From NCBI GenBank assembly GCA_000708835.1, contig DF236984.1:293451-318292 (forward strand): a stretch of DNA of 24,842 nt, in the 5' to 3' direction. The notes below the pieces were generated by a model. The model was not told the origin of the DNA, searched no databases, and saw only the letters and a program-made list of their open reading frames with translations. A program made the position numbers and the translations under genes. Shown here piece by piece: positions 10,801-24,390 of the stretch; the first letter of the stretch is position 1, and every line of letters begins with the position of its first letter. The stretch comes from Klebsormidium nitens (taxonomy: Eukaryota; Streptophyta; Klebsormidiophyceae; Klebsormidiales; Klebsormidiaceae).

Positions 10801-13800
10801 CTCGAGGACGCACGTGCCCAGGTCGGCGCCCTGGAGCGCGCGCTCGTGGTCGCGCAGGTGACGTCACTGGGTCTGGCACGTGCCTCGGTCACCAGCGCGG
10901 TTGGGGCGGTGAAAGCCACGTGGACGGTGAGGGAGGCGGCGATCCAGGAGAAGCACCGGCGGGAGAAGGAGGCGTGGGATGAGGCCGCAACGAGGTATGG
11001 CAATCCCAAGTGGCGAGTAAACTTTCGTAGTGACAGCTGTCGTTCGAGATTACCCAAGTATCGACTTAGCGGAAGGTGCTGTAACCAAGGGTGCTGTCAA
11101 AAACGAGTGTAAAACGAGAGAAGCAGGTAGGAATAGATTTCCGATACGGTGTGCGTTTTAGAAACGCGGGAACTGGCTGACTATATCGGGCGGAGTTGCA
11201 ACCATGTTCGTGCCTCTGTATCAGAATTCGAAGATACAGACACCGACTTAGCAAAGCAAAGCTAGACATGAAGGAGAATGACGGAATCATCATGCCCCAC
11301 TCTGCAGGAATGAGGCCGAGTTTGCCGAGCTGCGTGAGTTCGCGGAGGTGGAGGCGGGAGTGGTGGCAGAGCGGACGGCGGAACTAGAGGCGGCCGCCAG
11401 AGATCTGCAGGGACACGTGGCAGTCCTTGAGGGGCGCTTGGAGGCAGCACACGGCCAGCGTGATGACGTGGCAAGGGAGGTAAGGGAGATCGATGTCGCG
11501 AGTCATAATTAAAAAGTGGGCTGGTTGCAACAGTTAGTAAACGCGTGGGAATAGCGTGATAGACTGCAAACCCAATTAGTCCAGCCAGAACTCTTCGCGC
11601 TTGTCGTGAATCGGTGCAGCTCTGTAAACAAACACTCCGGGAAAAAAAAAAAAAAATGCGATGACTATCTTCAGTCTCGTCCCTTCCGACGTCATAAAGT
11701 ACATACGCTGTAAGTGTAGAACCAATTTTGCGACGCGCTCACGAGTCAAGATATAGTTGGGGATCGGTCGTTGGGATCCCTTCTGACTGCTCGCTCGTCG
11801 TTTGCAGCTGGCGACTTTGCAGGCGGAGTCCGAGGAACTGCGAAGTCAATCTGCCGCCTCGATTGCCGCTGCAGAGATGCGACTGGTCGGCGCGATCCGG
11901 GCTGGCCAGGTAAGGCCGTTCTGGTGCTTTAGCTTGCTTTCCGTGCGGGTCCTCAGCCTGCGTCAATTAGCGAAGGGGTCATCGAACGCATTGCAGATGC
12001 AATGGACCCCCTCTGCGTAAGACAACGTCCATTCGTGACATTGGCGTTTGAAAGGCCCGCTAAGCCGTTTGTTGGTCTGAGACAATGTGAACTACGGACC
12101 TCGTCGTTGTCCCTTCGTTTGGTAACCACAACCTTACATCATTCTCCCCGTTTCGCGGACTTCTTTTTGGTACGGCCAATGTCAAAGTCTTCAATTGTGC
12201 AAGATTCTGATTCGGCGCTCAATTATTGATACAGATATCCGTGCTCCTTCCGACGCAAAACTGTCTCAGCTGATCCAGACTTGAGCTCGTCACGACCATT
12301 TCCAAAATACGAGGATCTCACCCCTGACAGAGCACACCTGAATGGAAACCACTTCTTGATTCCGTACTTGCAGGACAACCTGGCCGCTGCCGCGGCCTCG
12401 CACGCCGCCTTGGTCGCCACGCTGCAGTCTGAGATGGACCAGATGTCTGAGCTCCAGCTGGCGACCGCGGCGACGGCCCTAGCGCTGGAGGAAGAGAAGG
12501 ACGCGGTGAAACGACAGCTGGCAGCCGCGGAGGGACAGCTGGCAGCGCTGAGCGGAAACCTGAGCACGTCGACGGATAAGGAGCGCGAGGCGGCCGCGGA
12601 AGTAGCAGCGTGCCGAGAAGAGATTGAGAGGTGAGGACTGATACGGTACATGAAAAATCCCGCAACGGTTATCGTCCCTATTGAAGCAAAAGACATGCCG
12701 CTTTGCGAAAAGCACGTGATGCTTGTTTGCAGTGCATCAAAATGAGGCCTCAAGGATAAGAAGTCCTGACTGTTATGGAAACCCGGAAAACTTTCGAGCA
12801 AGGTTTCAATTTGGTACAGGCTGCGTCAGAACCTCGTGGCAGCAGATGAGGCGTCCCAGGTCCTCGCCAGCACGTGCAAGGCAAAGGACGAGGAGATTGC
12901 CGAGCTGCAAGCACGACTTGCTGACGTCACAGAGACGCTTAACGTCACCCGGGGACAGGTGGCAGAGAAAGAGTCGGCGGCGGAGGAGGCACGTGCCGAG
13001 AAGCGGGCGGTGGAAGCACAGCTTGCCGCGTGTCAGGCGGAACTGAGCCGCACCGAAGGCGCTCTCAACGAAACCCGCCAGTCGCTGGAGGACTGTGTGC
13101 AGAAGCTCGAAGCGGCGGAGGAAACGCTAGAGGCGGCGCGAGACGAGGTTAGCGACATAACCGCTTCTAACGATACTCTGGCGGGTGAAAAGACAGAGGT
13201 TGAGAAACGGTTAGCTCGAGATACGGCTCTGTGGGAAGCACGGGAAAGGGAACTGGTGGAGAATCTAAGGGGCGCGGAACAGAAAGCGCGGGAGATTGAG
13301 GAGGAGAAGGCGAGCTTACGTCAGCAAGTTGAGGACCTGATGTCGATGGAAGACACGCTCAAGTCGACGCTGGAGCGGAAGCGGAAAGAGGAGGCGAAGC
13401 TTGGGGAGGTTAGGGAGCGGGTTAGGGAGCTGGAGGCGGAGCTTAAGAACGTGACGGAGAAGGCGCGCGAGGCGGAGGCAGAGAACCGGGCGCTGAAGCA
13501 AGGTGTGTTCGATGACTTCGCTAAAACTGCTCTCAAATAAACGTTCGAAAGTTTGATCTGAACCCAATAGCCTGGCACCTGTCTAGATGCTGCTTTGACG
13601 TCAGTTCAAAGCAATCGAAAGGAAGAACCAGCTCACGACGCTTCAGTCAAGGAAGGGCACATTCTGGGGTGTATCTGAGCAGCGCCTTTTTTGCGAAGGG
13701 TCACATTGCTTGAGTTCCGACATCAGCGGCGCTCCTTGGATGTTAGTTTTCAATCTGGGAGCGCCAGGACGTAGAGCAAAGGCTACCTTCTCATCTTGGT

Positions 13801-16484
13801 CGGACAGTCTGCAAAACGTTCTCGAAGAGTGGTGACGCGTATCTAGCTCCAGCGGTTCGTACAGCAACCCAAGCCTCATGCTACTCCGATTCCCTCAAAT
13901 TTCTCACCCTCTTCTTCAAGCTTCAAAAATGACGATTTTCGCAAGATCTGTCTCCGAACAAGGCGTCCGTTCCGGACCCGTTCAGTGTACTCACAATTCC
14001 CTCAAACTCTGCAGTGCGCGAGCTGGCCGCGCTTGACGTGGCCACTTTGACACTTGAGCGCGACACGGCGCGCACGGCCCTCGAGGAGAAGGAGGGCGCG
14101 GTGCGCGAGCTCGAGAAGAAGGCCGCCGTGCTCACCGAGGACGTCATGAAGCTGGAGCTCGACAACGACCGGTGAGGCGCCGCATTTGTGGAGTTCGTGC
14201 ATTACTGCTCAAAGTCCGGCTTTCAAGCCGGAGTCTGTGCTTTGGCCCCAGATCTGCCGACGTGCAACACGTTGAACCGCCAAATCTGATTCATGGAGGG
14301 CGCTTACGCCTTCTCTTTGTGTCCTCAAAGGCCCCTGAATGCTATGATGCTTAACCAAAGCCGGCTAACTGCGATACCACTTGCCTGTCTAGCGTCGTTG
14401 CTTATGGTCAACCGATTGCGCTTGATAGTGTTTCAGGGCGCTTTGAACCTGGACGGTTGCAGTCAACTTGCTTAGTATGTTGTGCAGTCCAAGCCGACTT
14501 GCTTGGCAGATGGTCAATGCAACCCTCGTGTCGGGACCACCGGGATCACCGGATCTGGTTTGTGAGCAAACGTTTGAAATGCGAAAAGTCCTTCTTTCTA
14601 CCAGACCTGACGGTCTGATTTGGACCGATCATTCTGGGGCTGATCACTGAACATAACAACTGATCACAATGCTATCCCCTTCGTGTACTGCCACGTTGTA
14701 GGCCGGAGGACGAGGTGACGAAAAAGAGCGAGGAGGTTCGAACCCACCGCTTGATGGAAAGTGGTTGACCAAAGTGGAATAACCGAGTTTGTTGACTTGC
14801 CCGTGTTGCCACGTGGCAGGCTGGAGGACGAGGTGACAGCGAAGAGCAAGGAGCTGGTGGCGCGCAACCGCGAGATGATGGCGGTCGCGGCCAAGATGCA
14901 AAAGTCGTTCCTCGACGAGAAGCGGCGCCTTGCGGACGACTGTACCAAAAGGTGACCGCTCACGTCAAACCTGCGAATCTGCCATTCTATGGTTTGAGAA
15001 GGAATTGTTTTTGAGTTACTTCTGATTTGGTTACGTGTTGTAGTGAGTTGAGTGTACGTTGCTTATACGTCATCACGTGTTGAAGCTGGTGGTTGTAGCA
15101 CGTCTCTAAAACCGCCGAGCATCAACATGAGCTTGTTGTGAACTTTTGCAGAAGTTCCGGAGTAAGCTCTCGAGATCGAACATCTAAGGGCAGACTGTTT
15201 ACCAATTCGCTACGAACTAAGACTGTATTGATGCGCTTTCACAGGCTGGCGCTGAAGAGCGAGGAGGTGCGAGCCGCGCAGGCTGCCCTGGAGGCGGCCA
15301 AGACGGCGAAAGAGGACTGCGAACGCAAGATCGCAATCCTGATAGAGAACCTGCGGAAGGCAGAGCGTGAGGTCAGGCCGCGACTCCCGCCGATAATGTC
15401 TTTCTTACATGCAACCTCTTTGAGGGTCCAGTTGTGCTTCTTAATGTATTGTAAGGAGAGTTTCCTCTGGATCTATTCTAGGAGGTTTATCTTCTGGCGT
15501 TTGCGTGCACTGCAGCTTTGAATTAGACAAGTGGACATGAATCTCCGGGTCCGTTTATTGACAGAGTCTCTTTTGGCGTCTGCGAGACTTTGTGACTTTC
15601 TTCTGGCGCCTGCGAGGCAGTTAATCTTTTAGCGGCATACAATCCGGTCGAGCTAAGTAACTCGATTGACTGCTGTGTAGTTCGAAAAGGTCGGACACGC
15701 GCCGCGGTACAGCCGGCCATGCGCGTTGTTCTGGATTCGAAGACTGTAGGTTGCCTTTTCTAGAGATAATATGTAGATCAGAACCGTTGAGGCCGCCCAA
15801 TAACAGCGGTGTTCACAGGATACCAATCTGACTAAAAGCCAACGCATGCTTCCCGCTTGTCGCCCAGGTGGAGCGTCTAGGTGACGAGTGTGACGGCATG
15901 AATGACCTCATGGCGACTGTGGATGAGGCCTTTGACTACCACTCGGCCACGCTGACGCAGCTCAAAGGGGTGAGTTGCGTAATGGCGCGGGCAGCAGACC
16001 GATAAAAGCTGGTGAAAGAGTCCCCGGTCTAAGATTTAAGTGGTGGTTTGATGCATCGTATCTCGATGGGCTGTGAAGGACATCCGTGCATTTGGAGAGC
16101 TCACGGTCTACGCAGTGCTTTGGATCATCCCAATGGTGCAGACAGTCAACATGGGTTGTTGGTTTTATTTTGCATGCTCAGAGCTTTTGTGATCATAAAA
16201 GGTCCCTTCTTTGGATGGACGGCTAAACGTGGCCCCAGGGGAGCCCAGATACTTTGTTCAAGTGAGGTTCGGATAATGCAGTCGCACAACCAGACGATGA
16301 CGGTCCCAACATCGGCCTCTTTTGATCTCGATTCGGTAACAACGATCAAATTCACATTCGTGACTTCCTTTTTCCGCTGACTAAGCAGAGGAAGGTTCCT
16401 AATTGCAATGAAATGTACGGTTTGCAGATGCGGGCTCTTGCCAACCGCATCAAGAAGGAACAACAGCAGTCGTCGGTGTCATAA
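1136..16484 (+). CDS. Very long coiled-coil protein, 21 coding exons, family not recognised
   Basis: Exons: 1136-1881, 2218-2320, 2822-2971, 3334-6555, 7007-7252, 7738-7845, 8249-8341, 8697-8825, 9292-9417, 9681-9751, 10136-10283, 10714-10994, 11308-11479, 11808-11909, 12374-12630, 12820-13502, 14015-14171, 14820-14951, 15245-15371, 15868-15969, 16428-16484. The total is 7212 nt, exactly 2404 codons including TAA. Every junction has matching phase and GT-AG borders except intron 8 (GC-AG). Residues 1 to about 260 are Ser/Pro-rich and probably disordered. Residues from about 285 to 2390 are Glu/Ala/Arg-rich heptads with hardly any proline or cysteine. I see no P-loop, SMC hinge or head, kinesin motor, membrane segment or signal peptide. 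The start is the first in-frame ATG after a stop and has a good ATGGCG context. The role is probably structural (filament, tether or scaffold), but this is inference. The exon chain is well supported by phase; whether one transcript covers all of it is less certain. Confidence 0.82.
2218..2971 (+). other. Exons 2-3 of coiled-coil gene: linker and start of coiled coil
   Basis: Exon 2 (2218-2320) begins after tgtag and completes codon 249. It encodes a short segment containing MSHQMENQLQGDFYRLLGF, the only clearly non-repetitive, hydrophobic-containing piece of the N-terminal part and the best handle for a homology search. Exon 3 (2822-2971) follows ttcttgcag and starts the coiled coil (LRHAREKLLEREKEVAVL). 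Both end in phase 0, at GAG|gtgaga and AGA|gtaagg. Confidence 0.75.
3493..3639 (+). repeat. Seven tandem heptads of the AAEERxx type
   Basis: Seven 21-nt units encode AAEERAD, AAEERVK, SAEERVR, AAEERAT, VLDEREQ, ASEERAK and ASEARAE. The first four are nearly identical at protein level but use different synonymous codons (GAA GAA AGG, GAG GAA CGT, GAA GAA CGG). They therefore look like older duplications held by selection on the heptad, not a fresh microsatellite. Confidence 0.85.
5677..5865 (+). repeat. Three 63-bp (21-residue) coiled-coil repeats
   Basis: Units at 5677-5739, 5740-5802 and 5803-5865 each encode 21 residues, with a shared core of EAV-R / NAVTR near the start and LEGQLA / LEKKLA / LAGQLA at the end. 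Three heptads per unit keep the coiled-coil register. Spacing is exact and there are no indels. Confidence 0.8.
7064..7171 (+). repeat. 54-bp tandem duplication inside exon 5
   Basis: Units 7064-7117 and 7118-7171 encode EGHVAEVESLRAQLAAEQ and GGHVAELERLRARLAIEQ. The 5' halves share GGACACGTGGC and are close at DNA level; 18 residues per copy. This is not a whole number of heptads (18 = 2.57 heptads), so the duplication shifts the heptad register locally. Confidence 0.85.
7977..8005 (+). repeat. Telomere-like repeat tract in intron 6
   Basis: Octamer-spaced units CCCCAAAA, CCCTAAAA, CCCCAAAA and CCCTT sit head to tail. On the other strand the central unit reads TTTTAGGG, which matches the eight-base green-algal telomere type; the other units are one-base variants. 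The middle also contains the plant telo-box AAACCCTAA. An AATAAA follows at 8019-8024. Confidence 0.7.
8826..9291 (+). other. GC-AG intron (intron 8 of the coiled-coil gene)
   Basis: Exon 8 ends AAAGAACAG|gcaagg and exon 9 begins after gattgcag with GTA AAG CTT. The GC donor gives phase 0 to phase 0 and an open frame. The nearby GT (GCAAG|gtcaac, at 8831-8832) would put exon 9 out of frame and read TAA at once. The GC donor is therefore required unless an undetected exon lies between. Confidence 0.65.
9681..12630 (+). other. Exons 10-15 of coiled-coil gene
   Basis: Exons are 9681-9751, 10136-10283, 10714-10994, 11308-11479, 11808-11909 and 12374-12630, encoding about residues 1642-1984. Junctions 10/11 and 12/13 split a codon after two bases (AA|C, AG|G); the others are phase 0 until exon 15 ends after two bases. 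Exon 12 contains an internal CAG|gtgacg at 10857/10858 that is probably unused, because only read-through to AACGAG|gtatgg at 10994 fits the frame of exon 13. All sequence is Ala/Glu/Leu/Arg-rich coiled coil. Confidence 0.75.
11642..11656 (+). repeat. Homopolymer A tract in intron 13
   Basis: A run of 15 A residues is preceded by CGGG. It is the longest homopolymer in the window. It may be slippage or the scar of a small retroposed sequence; no flanking target-site duplication is obvious. Confidence 0.9.
12820..13502 (+). other. Exon 16 of coiled-coil gene: second-largest coiled-coil exon
   Basis: This 683-bp exon encodes about residues 1985-2212, beginning RLRQNLVAADEAS and running as unbroken coiled coil to ENRALKQ. 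Acceptor is ttggtacag; donor is CAAG|gtgtgt at 13502/13503. This is the only phase-1 junction of the gene, and joining to exon 17 forms GTG. Reading past the donor continues for about a dozen codons to a TAA at 13538 that overlaps an AATAAA. Confidence 0.82.
13536..13541 (+). promoter_or_regulatory. Candidate intronic poly(A) signal after exon 16
   Basis: AATAAA lies 34 bases inside intron 16 and overlaps the TAA (13538-13540) that ends the read-through frame of exon 16. Use of it would give a shorter protein ending in about 12 extra residues (VFDDFAKTALK). The hexamer is common by chance and I see no further support. Confidence 0.2.
14015..15371 (+). other. Exons 17-19 of coiled-coil gene
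   Basis: Exons are 14015-14171, 14820-14951 and 15245-15371. Exon 17 starts in phase 1 after ctctgcag. Exon 18 is symmetric, starting and ending after two bases of a codon. Exons 18 and 19 both open with a split Arg codon followed by CTG (RLEDEVTAKSKELVARN and RLALKSEEVRAAQ), which suggests they descend from one duplicated exon. Intron 17 (14172-14819) is the longest in the gene at 648 bp and contains a degenerate extra copy of this exon start. Confidence 0.78.
14689..14735 (+). pseudogene. Relic copy of the exon 18 acceptor and 5' end inside intron 17
   Basis: This stretch matches 14807-14853 at 39 of 47 positions. The match covers the 3' splice site (ACGTTGTAG versus ACGTGGCAG) and the first 33 coding bases. 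It encodes PEDEVTKKSEE where exon 18 has LEDEVTAKSKE. Onward, 14724-14744 matches the start of exon 19 (15255-15275) at 19 of 21 bases. The frame meets TGA at 14766 with no good donor before it, so it reads as a dead or decoy exon. Confidence 0.65.
15868..16484 (+). other. Exons 20-21 of coiled-coil gene: C-terminus
   Basis: Exon 20 (15868-15969) follows cgcccag and encodes VERLGDECDGMNDLMATVDE and onward, ending AAAGGG|gtgagt. Exon 21 (16428-16484) follows gtttgcag and encodes MRALANRIKKEQQQSSVS before TAA at 16482-16484. Heptad character fades here and the tail is less repetitive, so exon 20 may be a small conserved C-terminal element. The C-terminal tripeptide SVS is not a PTS1 signal. Confidence 0.75.
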
Positions 16485-17306
16485 CCCTGCTGATTTCGAA
16501 CGGCACTAGACATGTGCTGAAAAGTAGTTCCAGGACCAACATAGAATAGGATTTCATACTATCCAAGTATCGTAGGGCATCGGTTGCAGGAGTCCGGTCG
16601 TACACCCAGAGCAAGAGCAGACTAGCAAATACGTTTGGCAATCAGAAGTACTGTACACGTCGAGTTTTGAAACATTTATTTTTTGGCTAAAAACTTTCAT
16701 GATAACTTCTATCACCAAACTTGATACATTGCACTTCGTTGAGGTTATTGTGCTTGGTGAATGATGGTCGTTCTTCGATTTTCTTCCCAAATTTCACTTG
16801 TGCAGACGAAGTTGCGTCATTGTTGGATGAGCAACACCGCCAGCATAATGTAATTTATGAGATTGCAATTTCCTCAGTCATGAGGGGTTCTTTCATTCAT
16901 ACACTTGGTAGCAAGGGAATGAATATGCGCTTTGCCCAACCTTTTACTATTGATACGCAGCATCCAACAGTTTTGAAAAGTTGAAAATATGTGCATGACG
17001 TCTGAGCCTATGCTATCTGTGCCCAAGTCGGATCGTCGAAATGCTTTGGATGTGGCCCTTGCAGTTCGGGCCCCACTTTTGATTCGTCTGACATGCACTC
17101 AAACCGATTATATCATGATCCATTTGTCTGGATTCGACCCGATGCAGATCTCGGTCTTGGACTCACCTGCGTCAGTGAGAGGTATTGATTAAGTCTCGGT
17201 CTACTTTCAATCTGTGCATATGAGCGAATTCAGCTGGCGCTCAGCGTCTTGCACGAAGCATGCGCCCCTGGTCGTTTGCAAGCTATCATGCCCTGGCCAG
17301 CATGAT

Positions 17307-17330
17307 CGGGCCGGCCACATGCCGGGCCCG
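17307..17330. repeat. GC-rich hairpin upstream of CSY
   Basis: Arms CGGGCC (17307-17312) and GGCCCG (17325-17330) pair perfectly. Inner GGC (17313-17315) pairs with GCC (17321-17323), with one bulged G and a five-base loop CACAT. It is far GC-richer than its surroundings. Confidence 0.55.
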
Positions 17331-17949
17331 CAAAGAACCCATGAGCAGTGTGCGAGCAGCTGAGCCGTAGTGCTTAGAACATTTACATTGCTAATTCAAG
17401 CCACGGAAATGCAATGACATGGCGGCCTTGAAGAGCCACTAACTGAGTAACATTGACATGATCGAAGAATGTCATGATCATGCCCGTGCTGATGCATTCA
17501 ACTTGCCAGAGCTTCGTACACACCCAATGGAAGGAAAAGATGGTGAAACTGCAAAATATTTATGTTCAAGCATTCGAACTTTTATTGGAAGGGGCGCGGC
17601 CAGCGCTTGATAGTGCAGAACCTGTGCAGAACCGGCCGCCGAGCCACTAGGTGGGTAGCTGGACTTGCTGATGGCGGACAAGAACCCTAGAAAGCGAATG
17701 TATTGTAACGCGTCGGTAACGTTACAAGTCCCCCAGTACTCAGCGTTACACTACAGGGCCACCGCCATTTTCGTGCCGATCCTAGTCAGCAACTGTCTGC
17801 CCTGTCATCATGATCAAGTCAGCTGACATGCACTCTGCTAAGTTGAAAGCTTCCAACTCGGAAATTATTGAGTTGCGAGGGTGGAGGACGCCCAAAAGCA
17901 CACTGTCAATAGAAGCAGCTCGCCTACAGAAAAGGAGGCAGCCTTCTGC

Positions 17950-17951
17950 AG
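17950..17951 (+). other. CSY: Possible 3' splice site just before the CSY start codon
   Basis: The sequence gccttctgcag|taATGG places an acceptor-like AG two bases before the ATG at 17954. If a 5' UTR intron ends here, the in-frame upstream ATGs at 17810 and 17828 would be removed and 17954 would be the first ATG. No donor was identified. Confidence 0.3.
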
Positions 17952-17953
17952 TA

Positions 17954-23505
<5,552 letters not shown>

Positions 23506-23833
23506 TTTGTCATATTTGCGCGTCTTTGATATACATAGGAAGAGGTAAGAGAAAAGTTGGCCTGGCACTCGGCCTCATCACCAGATTACATGCAGCTTAG
23601 TCGCTCACCGAGTACATAGACACGTGGCCAAATGGCAACAATGACCAGGTTTAGTAACCAGAATTTATGATGAGAATCGTTTGACTATTCCGGCCTCAGC
23701 TTGATTATGTAGAACTTGAAGCAGCGGAATCATTTGAATGTTTGCTTGCATATTGGGGCCCACAGCTCAGTGATCGGCTCGTATTCAATCAAAAGTACGA
23801 CCTCTAGCTGTAACTCATTTTCAGCACCATAAT

Positions 23834-23861
23834 GGTTTTCATGCCATCATGGCATAAAACC
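23834..23861. repeat. Inverted repeat with 12-bp arms
   Basis: GGTTTT-c-ATGCCA (23834-23846) pairs with TGGCAT-AAAACC (23850-23861) around a three-base TCA loop, with a single bulged C. It lies about 330 bp after the CSY stop and could form a hairpin in the transcript or be a small mobile-element remnant. Confidence 0.65.
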
Positions 23862-24025
23862 CTGGAATCATAAGATACACCTCAGCCTTTTAGAAACGTA
23901 CTAACAAGTGCATGTTTGGCGGTCACTGTACGTGGTCACTGTTGTGTAGCACGCCATACAACGACCGTACTTAGGCTGTCACATGGCTCGAGCTCGCAAT
24001 TTGATTGATCAGGCATGACGCTAAA

Positions 24026-24047
24026 AGCCCGGCCGTCGGGCCGGGCT
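24026..24047. repeat. Perfect GC-rich hairpin, 9-bp arms
   Basis: AGCCCGGCC (24026-24034) and GGCCGGGCT (24039-24047) are exact reverse complements around the loop GTCG. The strong stem is isolated in AT-richer DNA. Its composition resembles the hairpin at 17307-17330, but the arms are not the same sequence. Confidence 0.75.
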
Positions 24048-24390
24048 GCGGCGTGCGTGCAACCAGCTAGATTTGGTGCCCACACATGCCAACTTGCCAT
24101 CGCGTTGTTGAAGAACGTCGCGACCCCGCCCCTAACTCGGAGGCCGCAGAAGCCATCACTGCCAGATTGGAAAGTCGATTCGTTTGCAGGATAAGGTGGT
24201 TTTGACCGTAGATTTTCGTATCGACGGTGCGCGGAACCTCAGCCAAATGTTGGAGTTTCGATGGTGTCAATTGCGCCCGTTGTGCACGAAACTCCGGGCA
24301 AATCGAACCGCCGTACGTAACGACATTGAATATTGGCCACGCGGCGCGCGGTGAACTTGCCAATTTTACAACCATGTCAGAAAATTCAGA

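Larger units (their letters stand above)
16485..17953. other. Intergenic region between the coiled-coil gene and citrate synthase
   Basis: This holds the 3' UTR of the upstream gene (no clear AATAAA seen) and the promoter and 5' UTR of CSY. Short open frames at 16721-16984 and 16989-17192 are AT-rich, resemble nothing known, and are probably chance. Five copies of CATGATC and a GC-rich hairpin at 17307-17330 are listed separately. No TATA box or promoter could be fixed with confidence. Confidence 0.6.
23506..24390. other. Intergenic region downstream of CSY
   Basis: This includes the CSY 3' UTR of unknown length. It is AT-richer than the exons. Open frames near 24067-24423 (- strand) and 24227-24454 (+ strand) have no recognisable content. 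Two hairpins (23834-23861 and 24026-24047) are listed. I see no AATAAA after the CSY stop. Confidence 0.55.

Noticed and set aside
10855-10863. CAG|gtgacg as the end of exon 12
   Set aside because: It would give a phase-0 end, while exon 13 needs two carried bases. Read-through to 10994 stays open, is coiled coil and matches phase.
14602-14617. Hairpin CAGACC-TGAC-GGTCTG in intron 17
   Set aside because: Only a 6-bp stem in ordinary intron sequence; stems this short occur often by chance.
14735-14745. GGTTCGAACCC, a perfect tRNA B-box-like word
   Set aside because: No A box, no anticodon arm and no acceptor stem around it. The stretch is explained as a relic of the exon 18/19 sequence.
16721-17192. 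Two short + frames (87 and 67 codons) between the genes
   Set aside because: They are AT-rich, lie in different contexts without splice or domain support, and resemble no known protein.
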